Below are positions 1 to 7,459 of a DNA stretch of 16,945 nt, one piece after another (position 1 is the first letter of the stretch; each line of letters starts with the position of its first letter). This DNA comes from Stenotrophomonas sp. UBA2302. GTDB lineage: Bacteria > Pseudomonadota > Gammaproteobacteria > Xanthomonadales > Xanthomonadaceae. The translations under genes and the position numbers were made by a program. The stretch lies in the NCBI GenBank assembly GCA_002345545.1, contig DDVW01000078.1, positions 13,947 through 30,891 of the forward strand, written 5' to 3'. The notes below the pieces were generated by a model. It had not been told where the DNA came from. It did no database searches and saw only the letters and a list, made by a program, of their open reading frames with translations.

Positions 1-177
1 GAGATCGAGCAGGCGGTGGTTGCCGGTCTGTACGCCGCGCATGCGGAAGGCAAGCCGTTGGACACCGACCTGCTGATGGCCGAGATCCGCACCACCCGGC
101 CGCTGTCGGTGCTGATGGCCGAGCAGGTGCAGGCCCTGCGCGACTGGGCACGCGGTCGCACCGTGCCGGCGGACTGA
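1..177 (+). CDS. AAA+ ATPase, Ycf46-like, C-terminal fragment
   Basis: The first 58 codons, open at the left edge, end at a TGA (175-177). The visible peptide begins EIEQAVVAGLYAAHAEGKPL and continues through a segment reading TTRPLSVLMAEQVQALRDWA. This resembles the tail of bacterial and chloroplast Ycf46-type AAA+ ATPases. There, a sensor-2-like GAEIEQAV segment is followed by a 'PLSVxMAEQ' stretch and a short 'LRxWA' helix. Walker motifs lie outside the window, so ATPase function is inferred only from this family resemblance. The gene converges on the AEC permease gene with 31 nt between stop codons, and I see no clear hairpin terminator in that gap. Confidence is good for coding and moderate for the family. 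Confidence 0.75.
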   Translation, partial: EIEQAVVAGLYAAHAEGKPLDTDLLMAEIRTTRPLSVLMAEQVQALRDWARGRTVPAD

Positions 178-208
178 GCCCGTCCGCGCGGTGCCCCCGC
201 TGCTGCCG

Positions 209-1123
209 CTAGGAGACGCGCCCCAGCACCCACACCCAGGCCGGCAGGGTCAGCAATGACAGCACGATGCCGTAACCGACCATCGCCGCCGCCAGGCGCG
301 GCGCCAGCCGGTGCGAGATCGCCAGCGCCGCAGCGGTGATCATCGTCGGCATCGCGGTTTCCAGCACGTTGACCCGCAGCATGTCGCCCTGCAGGCCGAA
401 CGCCCACGACAACGGCAGCGCAACCGCCGGCAGCACCAGCAGCTTGAGCAGCAGGCCCACTGCCAGTGGCGCCAGCTCGGTCCGCGACAGCCGCAGCTGG
501 ATGGTCAGGCCCACCGCCAGCATCACCAGCGGCAGCATCGCATCGGCCAGGCTGTCCAGTGCCGATGCGATCCATGCCGGCGGTGCCGCCGGCATCAGCA
601 GCAGCGCGAACAGCAGCGCCCACAACGGTGGAAAGCGCAGGATCCGCTGCAGGATCTCGCGCCCGCCCGGCGCGGCGTCGCCGCTGTAGCGCGCCAGTAC
701 ATACAGACCGAAGGTGGACAGCAGCACGAAGGTACCGAGCTGGTCGTAGACCACCGCATACGGCAGCGCCGCATCGCCCAGCAGCGCGCGCACCATCGGG
801 TAGCCGATGAAGCTGGAGTTGCACAGCGCCACGCACAGCAGCAGCACCGCATGCACCTGCCGGTCGAACCCGAACAGGCGCGTGGCCAGGCTCACCAGCA
901 CCACGCTCAGCCCCATCAGCAGCCACGGGGTGAGCACGATGCCGATCAGCGAGACATCCAGCTGCAGCTTGGGCACATAGGTGAGCACCGCGGCCGGCAG
1001 GCAGACGTACAGCACCACCTGGTTGAGCACTTCGGCGCTGTTGTCGGGCAGGGCGCGCATGCGTGCGAACAGCATGCCCAGCGCGAGCATCGCCAGGACC
1101 AGCGCGAAGGCATCAACTGCCAT
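209..1123 (-). CDS. AEC-family transporter (auxin efflux carrier-like permease)
   Basis: A 304-residue, very hydrophobic inner-membrane protein. It begins MAVDAFALVLAMLALGMLF, and alternating hydrophobic segments are compatible with about ten membrane helices. A more hydrophilic central loop lies near residues 143-165 (ARYSGDAAPGGREILQRILR), dividing two five-helix halves as is usual for the AEC family. The length fits the family (about 300-320). AEC members export or exchange small organic anions; the substrate here cannot be read from sequence. The ATG at 1123 has no strong Shine-Dalgarno. The gene lies 58 nt downstream of the TPR gene on the same strand, so co-transcription is plausible. 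The family name comes from plant homologues and does not imply auxin transport. Confidence 0.88.
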   Translation of the reverse strand: MAVDAFALVLAMLALGMLFARMRALPDNSAEVLNQVVLYVCLPAAVLTYVPKLQLDVSLIGIVLTPWLLMGLSVVLVSLATRLFGFDRQVHAVLLLCVALCNSSFIGYPMVRALLGDAALPYAVVYDQLGTFVLLSTFGLYVLARYSGDAAPGGREILQRILRFPPLWALLFALLLMPAAPPAWIASALDSLADAMLPLVMLAVGLTIQLRLSRTELAPLAVGLLLKLLVLPAVALPLSWAFGLQGDMLRVNVLETAMPTMITAAALAISHRLAPRLAAAMVGYGIVLSLLTLPAWVWVLGRVS

Positions 1124-1181
1124 GGGGAAACACCGGCAACAGGATCAGCCCGTAATTATGCGCCCGCCCGGGCGATCCCGG

Positions 1182-1826
1182 TCACGGCCATGCCGGCGGT
1201 GCCGCCGCCCAGGCCTGCTGCACCTGCGCCAGCTGTGCGCGCTCGGCATCGCGCCACAGCGGCAGCAGGCGCGGGAACTGCGCGGCATCGGCCCACTGCT
1301 GCGGCTCGGTGCGTACCGCCGCGGCGAACCACTGCACCGCTTCGTCCTTGCGGTCCAGCTGCCACAGCACCAGCGCCAGCGTCGGCGGCACCCAGTCGGC
1401 ATGCCCGCGATTGGCCTCGGCCGCCTCCACCCACAACGCCAGCGCCGCCGCCGCATCGCCCTGCCGGTACAGGTCCCAGGCATGGTTCCAGCGGATGCCG
1501 CGGGCCTGCTGCGAGGTGCCCGAAACCGCGCCCAGCGCTTCGCCGTAGAGTTTTTTGCCCAGCTCCGCGCGTCCTTCGGCATAGGCGATGGACGCCAGCT
1601 GCACACTGGCTTCAACGCCCTTGCGGCCGCGCTCACGCAGCTTCATCAGCTGGTCGACCAGATCCGGCTGACCGGCCGGCAGCACCTCGATCGGCCTGGC
1701 GGCCACATCCGGATCGAAATAGAACTCGGCGATCTTCGGCAACGTCTGCGCCTGCGCCGTCACCACCGATGCAATCGCCAGACCGGTCGCCAGCAGCATC
1801 GTCACCATCCTGCTTCCCATTCCCAT
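1182..1826 (-). CDS. Exported tetratricopeptide-repeat protein
   Basis: A 214-residue protein with an N-terminal signal peptide: basic GSRM, a hydrophobic run MLLATGLAIASVV, and a likely signal peptidase I site after TAQA near residue 26. The mature part has TPR-like helical pairs from about residue 65 to 190, for example segments around WDLYRQGDAAAALALWVEAA and LALVLWQLDRKDEAVQWFAA, the latter showing the W-x2-L-x-A/E-A spacing of TPR helices. No enzymatic motif is visible, and a periplasmic scaffold or protein-interaction role is inference. Two in-frame ATGs (1826 and 1820) are possible. A purine-rich GGGGAGCGAGGG immediately upstream serves either, and 1826 has the better spacing. It is transcribed divergently from the oxidoreductase gene and probably leads the AEC gene. 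Confidence 0.75.
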   Translation of the reverse strand: MGMGSRMVTMLLATGLAIASVVTAQAQTLPKIAEFYFDPDVAARPIEVLPAGQPDLVDQLMKLRERGRKGVEASVQLASIAYAEGRAELGKKLYGEALGAVSGTSQQARGIRWNHAWDLYRQGDAAAALALWVEAAEANRGHADWVPPTLALVLWQLDRKDEAVQWFAAAVRTEPQQWADAAQFPRLLPLWRDAERAQLAQVQQAWAAAPPAWP

Positions 1827-1920
1827 CCCTCGCTCCCCGTGTGTGCATCCTCAGGTTCGCGATGCTAACCCGAGGGGCGGCTCATGTGCGATTGCAGCAA
1901 AAAAGAGGCGGGAACCGCAC

Positions 1921-1929
1921 TGCTACAAT
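1921..1929 (+). promoter_or_regulatory. Extended -10 promoter for the oxidoreductase gene
   Basis: TGCTACAAT matches an extended -10 element (TGn followed by TACAAT, five of six to TATAAT). It lies 62 nt upstream of the ATG at 1992. No convincing -35 exists at 16-18 bp; a TTGCAG at 1892-1897 is 26 bp away and too far. An extended -10 can work without a good -35. This predicts a transcript start around 1936 and a leader of about 55 nt. Confidence 0.5.
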
Positions 1930-1971
1930 CGCCGCCCGCTGCCAGCCACCTCCGGGCGGCGGTGGACCGCC
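1930..1971 (+). repeat. Overlapping inverted repeats in the oxidoreductase leader
   Basis: CGCCGCCCG (1930-1938) is the exact reverse complement of CGGGCGGCG (1953-1961), giving a 9-bp stem with a 14-nt loop. The right arm overlaps a second small hairpin, GGCGG (1958-1962) paired with CCGCC (1967-1971) around a TGGA tetraloop. The two stems cannot form together. In GC-rich DNA such pairs can arise by chance, and part of the first arm may lie upstream of the transcript start. Confidence 0.35.
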
Positions 1972-1991
1972 GTTCCTGCAATGGGCCCGCC

Positions 1992-4900
1992 ATGACCAGT
2001 ACTGCCGAACTTACCTCGCCTGCCTCCGCCAACGACCCGCTGACCGGCGTGCGTGACACGGACTACACGCTGGAACACAAATACACGCGCACCGATGGGC
2101 GCATCTACCTGAGTGGCGTGCAGGCGCTGGTGCGGCTGCCGCTGATGCAGCAGCAGCGCGATGCCGCGGCCGGACTGGACACCGGCGGCTTCGTCAGTGG
2201 CTACCGCGGCTCGCCACTGGGCGGCTTCGACCTGGAGCTGTGGCGCGCGCGCAAGCACCTGGAAGCAGCCAAGGTGAAGTTCGTGCCCGGCCTCAACGAG
2301 GACCTGGGCGCGACCATGGTTTGGGGTACGCAGCAGACCAACCTGTTCCCCGGCGCCAAGGTCGATGGCGTGTTCGGCATGTGGTATGGCAAGGGCCCGG
2401 GCGTGGACCGCTGCGGTGACGTGTTCAAGCACGCCAATGCCGCTGGCGCGTCAAAGCATGGTGGCGTGCTGGCGCTGGCCGCCGACGACCATGCCTGCCG
2501 CAGCTCCACCCTGCCCCACGGCAGCGAGGAAGAGTTCGTAAGCGCGATGATGCCGGTGCTGAACCCGGCCGGCGTGCAGGACATTCTCGACATGGGTCTG
2601 GTCGGCTGGGCGATGAGCCGTTACACCGGCCGCTGGATCGGCTTCAAGACGATTGCCGAGACGGTGGAATCCTCGGCCTCGGTGGACGTGAATCCGTTCG
2701 CACGGCAGATCCTCCTGCCGGAGGATTTCGAGATGCCGCACGGCGGCCTCAACATCCGCTGGCCGGACCCGCCGCTGGAACAGGAAATGCGCCTGCACCG
2801 TTACGCGGTAAAGGCCGCGCAGGCCTTCGCCCGCGCCAACGGCATCGACACCGTGGTGATGGATTCGCCGCAGGCGCGGCTGGGCATCGTCACCACCGGC
2901 AAGAGCTACCTGGACGTGCTGCAGGCGCTGGAATACCTGGGTCTGGACGAGAAGGCCTGCGCCGACATCGGCATCCGCGTCTACAAGGTCGGCATGACCT
3001 GGCCGCTGGAGCCGCAGGGCATCGGTGAGTTCTCCCGCGGCCTGCAAGACATCGTCGTGGTGGAGGAGAAGAAGGCCTTCATCGAGCGGCAGATGAAGGA
3101 ATACTTCTACAACTGGCCAGCCAACTGGGGCCCGCGCCCGTCCATCGTCGGCAAGTACGACGAGCAGGGCCAGTGGATCCTGCCGTCCACCGGCGAACTG
3201 ACCCCGGCCACCATTGCCGGCGTGATCGGCCGCCGCATCCAGCGGTTCTTCAATACCGAATCGATTGAAGAGCGCCTGCGCTGGATGGACGTCAAGGAAG
3301 CCGAGATGGCGCTGCCGCGCGCGCAGTTCCCGCGCGTGCCGCATTACTGCTCCGGCTGCCCGCACAACACTTCCACCAAGGTGCCGGAAGGCTCGCGGGC
3401 GCTGGCCGGCATTGGCTGCCACTACATGGTGACGTGGATGGACCGCGCCACCGACACCTTCACCCACATGGGCGGCGAAGGTGTCACCTGGGCCGGCCAG
3501 GCCGCGTTCACCGACACCGAGCACGTATTCCAGAACCTCGGCGACGGCACCTACTTCCACAGCGGCTCGCTGGCGATCCGCCAGGCGATCGCTTCCGGCG
3601 TCAACATCACCTACAAGATCCTCTACAACGATGCGGTGGCGATGACCGGCGGCCAGCCGGTGGACGGCACCCTGACCGTGCCGCAGATCGCCCAGCAGAT
3701 GCGTGCCGAAGGCGTGCAGACCATCGTGCTGCTGTCCGACGACATCGCCAAGTGGAAGTCGCGTCGCCACGAGTTCCCGGCCGATGTGGAGTTCCACGAC
3801 CGCGCCGAGCTCGACGCCGTGCAGAAGCAGCTGCGCACGGTGAAGGGCACCAGCATCCTGATCTTCGAGCAGACCTGCGCCACCGAGAAGCGGCGCCGGC
3901 GCAAGCGCGGCAAGCTCGTCGATCCGGCCAAGCGGACGATGATCAACTCGCTGGTCTGCGAAGGCTGCGGTGACTGCGGCGAAAAGAGCTTCTGCGTCTC
4001 CGTGCTGCCGAAGGAAACCGAGTTCGGGCGCAAGCGCGACATCGACCAGTCCAACTGCAACAAGGATTTCTCCTGCACCACCGGCTTCTGCCCGAGCTTC
4101 GTCACCGTGCACGGCGGCCAGCTGCGCAAGGGCAAGAAGAGTGATTCGGCCAGCCTGCTCGACAACCTGCCGGCGCCCACCTTCCGCACCGATTTTTCGC
4201 AGCCCTGGAACATCCTGATCACCGGCGTCGGCGGCACCGGCGTGGTGACCATCGGCGCGCTGCTTGGCATGGCCGGCCACCTCGAGGGCAAGGGCGCCAG
4301 CGTGCTCGACCAGACCGGCCTGGCGCAGAAGGGCGGCGCGGTCACCACCCATATCCGTATCGCGCGCAGTCCCGAGAACATCCACGCGGTGCGCATCGCC
4401 GCCGGCGAAGCGGACCTGGTGCTGGGTTGCGACATGGTGGTGGTCAACGATTACTGGGCGCTGTCCAAGGTGCGCGGTGAACGCACGCAGGTGGTACTCA
4501 ACACCTACGAGGCGATGCCCGGCACCTTCACCACCCATCCGGACATGCAGTTCCCGGCTGCGGACATCATTGCCGGGGTGAAGCTGGCACTGGGCGGGCG
4601 TGATCCGATCCTGCTCGACGCCACCCAGCTGGCCACCGCCCTGCTCGGCGATGCGATCGCCTCCAACCTGTTCATCCTCGGCTTCGCCTGGCAGCAGGGG
4701 CTGGTGCCGCTGTCGCTGGAAGCGCTGATGCGTGCGGTCGAGCTCAACGGCGCCGCGGTGGCGATGAACCAGACAGCGTTCGCCTGGGGCCGCCTGGCCG
4801 CGATCGATCCGCAGGCCGTGCAGCAGGCTGCCGGCCTGATCCACAACGCACCGACCGAGGCCGAGCGCACGCCGGTTGCGCTGCGCGAACTGCCGCCGGG

Positions 4901-5702
4901 CGATTGGGAAGGCAGCGAAGCCGGCGCACCGTCGGCACCGCGCAACCCGGGCAACGAGCCGGATGTACGTGGCCTGCCCGCCGCCAGCCAGACCCGCGGC
5001 GAAGCCATCCATGCGTCGCTGGACGATGCCCACCTGTCGCGCTCGCTGGATGAACTGATCGCCCGCCGCGTCGCCTTCCTCACCGACTACCAGGATGCCG
5101 CCTACGCCAAGCGCTACCGCACTCTGGTCGACGCGGTACGCAGTGCCGAGCAGCAGGCCATCCCCGGCAGCACCGCCTTGAGCGAAGCCACCGCGCGCTA
5201 CTTCTTCAAGCTGATGGCCTACAAGGACGAATACGAAGTGGCCCGCCTGTACACCAGCGGCGACTTCCTCAAGCGCGTGAGCGAGCAGTTCGAGGGCGAC
5301 TACCAGGTGCGTTTCCACCTCGCGCCGCCGCTGCTGGCCAAGCGCGACGAACACGGCCAGCTGCAGAAGAAGGAATACGGCCCGTGGATGTTCAAGGCCT
5401 TCGGCCTGCTGGCCAAACTCAAGGGCCTGCGCGGCACTCGTTTCGACATCTTCGGCTACACCGCCGAACGCCGCGGCGAGCGCCAGCTGATCAGTGACTA
5501 CGAAAAGACCCTGCAGGAACTGCTCGGCAGCCTGGATGCACGCCGGCTGGCGCTGGCGGTGGAGATCGCCAGCATCCCCGAGCACATCCGCGGCTATGGT
5601 CACGTCAAGGAAGCGCACCTGCACGAAGCCAAGGCACGCGAAGCGACCTTGCTGGCGACGTGGCGCAACCCGAAGGCGCTGCATATCGTGCAGGCAGGGT
5701 AA
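1992..5702 (+). CDS. Fused indolepyruvate:ferredoxin oxidoreductase
   Basis: A 1236-residue single-chain member of the indolepyruvate ferredoxin oxidoreductase family, combining IorA-like and IorB-like parts. The family oxidatively decarboxylates arylpyruvates from aromatic amino acids to aryl-acetyl-CoA, using thiamine diphosphate, CoA and ferredoxin in the cytoplasm. Visible in order: N-terminal pyrimidine-binding/core region (about 30-400); CSGCPHN near 452; the thiamine-diphosphate-binding region with GIGCHYM near 474, MGGEGVTWAGQ near 493 and NDAVAMTGGQPVDG near 546; a cysteine cluster at C656, C659, C662, C668, C689, C695 and C700 for Fe-S binding; the gamma-type domain starting ITGVGGTGVV near 743 with QTGLAQKGGAVTTH; then a C-terminal DUF6537-like region (about 1000-1230). 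The ATG at 1992 is chosen because conserved sequence (YTLEHKYTRTDGRIYLSG) begins soon after it; no strong Shine-Dalgarno is present. The natural 2-oxoacid and electron partner are unknown here. Confidence 0.93.
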   Translation: MTSTAELTSPASANDPLTGVRDTDYTLEHKYTRTDGRIYLSGVQALVRLPLMQQQRDAAAGLDTGGFVSGYRGSPLGGFDLELWRARKHLEAAKVKFVPGLNEDLGATMVWGTQQTNLFPGAKVDGVFGMWYGKGPGVDRCGDVFKHANAAGASKHGGVLALAADDHACRSSTLPHGSEEEFVSAMMPVLNPAGVQDILDMGLVGWAMSRYTGRWIGFKTIAETVESSASVDVNPFARQILLPEDFEMPHGGLNIRWPDPPLEQEMRLHRYAVKAAQAFARANGIDTVVMDSPQARLGIVTTGKSYLDVLQALEYLGLDEKACADIGIRVYKVGMTWPLEPQGIGEFSRGLQDIVVVEEKKAFIERQMKEYFYNWPANWGPRPSIVGKYDEQGQWILPSTGELTPATIAGVIGRRIQRFFNTESIEERLRWMDVKEAEMALPRAQFPRVPHYCSGCPHNTSTKVPEGSRALAGIGCHYMVTWMDRATDTFTHMGGEGVTWAGQAAFTDTEHVFQNLGDGTYFHSGSLAIRQAIASGVNITYKILYNDAVAMTGGQPVDGTLTVPQIAQQMRAEGVQTIVLLSDDIAKWKSRRHEFPADVEFHDRAELDAVQKQLRTVKGTSILIFEQTCATEKRRRRKRGKLVDPAKRTMINSLVCEGCGDCGEKSFCVSVLPKETEFGRKRDIDQSNCNKDFSCTTGFCPSFVTVHGGQLRKGKKSDSASLLDNLPAPTFRTDFSQPWNILITGVGGTGVVTIGALLGMAGHLEGKGASVLDQTGLAQKGGAVTTHIRIARSPENIHAVRIAAGEADLVLGCDMVVVNDYWALSKVRGERTQVVLNTYEAMPGTFTTHPDMQFPAADIIAGVKLALGGRDPILLDATQLATALLGDAIASNLFILGFAWQQGLVPLSLEALMRAVELNGAAVAMNQTAFAWGRLAAIDPQAVQQAAGLIHNAPTEAERTPVALRELPPGDWEGSEAGAPSAPRNPGNEPDVRGLPAASQTRGEAIHASLDDAHLSRSLDELIARRVAFLTDYQDAAYAKRYRTLVDAVRSAEQQAIPGSTALSEATARYFFKLMAYKDEYEVARLYTSGDFLKRVSEQFEGDYQVRFHLAPPLLAKRDEHGQLQKKEYGPWMFKAFGLLAKLKGLRGTRFDIFGYTAERRGERQLISDYEKTLQELLGSLDARRLALAVEIASIPEHIRGYGHVKEAHLHEAKAREATLLATWRNPKALHIVQAG

Positions 5703-5711
5703 GACGAGTGG

Positions 5712-5808
5712 GCAACCTATGGGTTGCATAAGCGATATGCAACATATACGTTGCACTCCGCAAATGAAACCTATCGCTTGCATTTTGGAGAGGCAAGGCA
5801 TACGTTGC
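5712..5808 (+). promoter_or_regulatory. Four-site operator array upstream of hipBA, 27-bp period
   Basis: Four 16-bp imperfect or perfect palindromes of the form 5-N6-5 lie in phase: GCAACCTATGGGTTGC (5712-5727), GCAACATATACGTTGC (5739-5754), GAAACCTATCGCTTGC (5766-5781) and GCAAGGCATACGTTGC (5793-5808). Each pair is separated by 11 nt, so the centres are exactly 27 bp apart. The consensus is roughly GCAAC-cTATac-GTTGC. The last site ends 29 nt before the hipB ATG and the first begins 9 nt after the oxidoreductase stop. The sequences are seen directly. That HipB, alone or with HipA, binds them to autorepress is inferred from E. coli hipBA, which also has several upstream HipB operators, of a different sequence. 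I count 48 G+C in 5711-5810, far below the flanking genes. Confidence 0.82.
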
Positions 5809-5837
5809 CCAGATCATAAGTTCCTCGGGCGCTTGCC

Positions 5838-6095
5838 ATGAACAACAAACGCCACGCCGTCCGCGCCGCCCACCAGCTGGGCCCATTGATGCGGGCATTC
5901 CGCAAGCAGGCTGGGCTGAGCCAAGCCCAGTTGGGTGAACGCCTCGGCATCTCCCGGCAGGCCATCACCGCGCTGGAACGCGAACCCGAAGCGGCTACCT
6001 TCGAGCGGCTGATGCGGGTATGGGCCGAGCTCGGCGTGGAGGTTTCCCTGCAACCGCGCGAGCAGGACAGGCCGGACACCGGCCTGGAGTGGTGA
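5838..6095 (+). CDS. hipB: HipB antitoxin, XRE-family transcriptional repressor
   Basis: An 85-residue protein with one XRE/Cro-type helix-turn-helix from about residue 14 to 68. The recognition region includes GLSQAQLGERLGISRQAITA (26-45), followed by the TFERLMRVWAELGVEV segment usual for HipB dimer ends. E. coli HipB is 88 residues. In that system HipB dimers bind operators, repress hipBA and hold HipA inactive. The C-terminus ends in LEW, the same last three residues as E. coli HipB, where the flexible tail is needed for Lon-dependent turnover. The ATG at 5838 has no recognisable Shine-Dalgarno, and no other in-frame start gives a sensible protein. It is 3 nt from hipA, indicating translational coupling. 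Confidence 0.9.
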   Translation: MNNKRHAVRAAHQLGPLMRAFRKQAGLSQAQLGERLGISRQAITALEREPEAATFERLMRVWAELGVEVSLQPREQDRPDTGLEW

Positions 6096-6098
6096 GCC

Positions 6099-7418
6099 AT
6101 GAGCGAACTACGGGTATGGATGAACGGCTTGGAAGTCGCCTCCTGGCAGGAAGGCGCCCGCACCGGGTCACGGCTGACCTACCTTCCCACGTGGCTGGAC
6201 TCCGAACAACCGCGCCCCTTGTCGCTATCGCTACCGTTGCTGCCGGCCGGTGAAAACCATCGTGGCCCGGAGGTGACGGATTACTTCGACAACCTGCTCC
6301 CGGACAACGGCGCCATCCGCAATCGTCTCCGCGACCGCTTCGGCATCCGCTCATCCGGCACGTTCGACCTGTTGCAGGAAATCGGTCGCGATTGCGTGGG
6401 CGCCGTGCAACTGCTTCCTCCAGGCATGGCGCCGGAAGACATCCACGCCATCGATTGCATGCCATTGAGTGACGCCCAGATGGCGGACCGTCTGCAGGCG
6501 GTCACCAGCGCCGCGCTGCCGGGCCAGCATGTGGATAACGAGTTCCGCATCTCCATTGCCGGCGCGCAGGAAAAGACCGCCTTCCTGCGCCATCACGACC
6601 GTTGGTGCGTCCCCACCGGCAGTACGCCAAGCACGCATATCTTCAAGCTACCACTGGGGTTGGTCGGCAACCTGCGGGCCGACATGCACGCCTCGGTGGA
6701 GAACGAATGGTTGTGCATGCAGTTACTGGCCGCGTTCGGCATTCCCGTCGCCAACACTTCGATCGGCCAATTCGGCGACCAGCGTGCGCTGATTGTGGAA
6801 CGCTTCGACCGCCGGCTGGCCCGCAACGGCCGCTGGTGGCTACGGCTGCCGCAGGAGGACATGTGCCAGGTGTTCGGCCTGCCCTCGTCGCGCAAGTACG
6901 AAAACGACGGCGGCCCCGGCATCGTGCAGATCATGGAACTGCTGCGGCAATCGGAGCAGCCGCAGGATCGGGCGATCTTCTTCAAGACCCAGCTGCTGTT
7001 CTGGCTGCTGGCGGCCACCGATGGCCACGCGAAGAATTTCAGCATTCATATCGAGCCTGCCGGCAGATTCCGGCTGACGCCGATCTACGACGTGCTTTCG
7101 GTCTACCCGATCCTTGGCCGTGGCCCGAACCAGCTCGATCCGCATAACGCGGCATTGGCGATGGCGGTAGCCGGCAGGAACCGGCATCGCAGGCTCATGC
7201 GGATCCGCCGTCGCCACTGGAACGACACCGCACGCGCCTGCGGTGTCGCCGAAGGTGCGGAACCGTGGATCGACGAGCTGTTGGAGCGCATCGAGCCAGC
7301 CATCCAGACGGTACGCGCGCGGCTGCCGCATGACTTCCCCGAGCGCGTGGCCATGCCGATCTTCGAGGGCTTGCGGCAAGCAGCCACGCGGCTGGCAGTG
7401 ATGGCGCCGGACGCCTGA
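6099..7418 (+). CDS. hipA: HipA toxin, serine/threonine protein kinase
   Basis: 439 residues, essentially the length of E. coli HipA (440). The family is a PI3/4-kinase-like Ser/Thr kinase; the E. coli protein phosphorylates glutamyl-tRNA synthetase, triggering amino-acid-starvation signalling and persistence. All key landmarks are present: N-terminal couple_hipA domain (about 1-105) with FDNLLPDNGAIRNRL; the autophosphorylation/ejectable loop ISIAGAQEKT with Ser152; THIFKLP with Lys183; VERFDRR near 233; LPQEDMCQVFGLPSSRKYE near 250-268; catalytic loop ATDGHAKNF with Asp308 and Asn313; and metal-binding LTPIYD with Asp331. Nothing is truncated or frameshifted, so an active kinase is expected. 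The target in this organism is not known from sequence. The start ATG follows the hipB stop as TGA-GCC-ATG. Confidence 0.95.
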   Translation: MSELRVWMNGLEVASWQEGARTGSRLTYLPTWLDSEQPRPLSLSLPLLPAGENHRGPEVTDYFDNLLPDNGAIRNRLRDRFGIRSSGTFDLLQEIGRDCVGAVQLLPPGMAPEDIHAIDCMPLSDAQMADRLQAVTSAALPGQHVDNEFRISIAGAQEKTAFLRHHDRWCVPTGSTPSTHIFKLPLGLVGNLRADMHASVENEWLCMQLLAAFGIPVANTSIGQFGDQRALIVERFDRRLARNGRWWLRLPQEDMCQVFGLPSSRKYENDGGPGIVQIMELLRQSEQPQDRAIFFKTQLLFWLLAATDGHAKNFSIHIEPAGRFRLTPIYDVLSVYPILGRGPNQLDPHNAALAMAVAGRNRHRRLMRIRRRHWNDTARACGVAEGAEPWIDELLERIEPAIQTVRARLPHDFPERVAMPIFEGLRQAATRLAVMAPDA

Positions 7419-7459
7419 AGAGCGCACGGCATGCTCCAAGCGCCTCCCAGCCCATGTAT

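Noticed and set aside
1892..1929. Standard -35/-10 promoter using TTGCAG and TACAAT
   Set aside because: The spacer is 26 bp, too long for sigma-70. Only the extended -10 is kept as a candidate.
311..2056. Long plus-strand open frame opposite the AEC and TPR genes
   Set aside because: The product is Gln/Arg/His- then Pro/Ala/Arg-rich with no domain, while the opposite strand encodes a clear permease and a signal-peptide TPR protein.
209..5702. Functional link between 'auxin efflux carrier' and indolepyruvate oxidoreductase as an auxin pathway
   Set aside because: The AEC name derives from plant homologues. Bacterial members carry varied small anions, the genes are on opposite strands, and no indole-acetate gene is present.
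2451..5801. Very long open frame antisense to the oxidoreductase (over 1100 codons)
   Set aside because: It mirrors the codon-position GC bias of the sense gene, has low-complexity Arg/Ala/Gly/His-rich composition and no recognisable domain. It is a shadow frame.
5494..5841. Plus-strand reading frame across the oxidoreductase end and the operator array
   Set aside because: It lies out of frame inside a confirmed gene and then runs through the palindromic operator sites. The product is Arg/Cys/Trp-rich without a domain.
7419..7459. Intrinsic terminator between the convergent hipA and M61 genes
   Set aside because: No GC-rich hairpin followed by a T-run is visible in this 41-nt gap on either strand.
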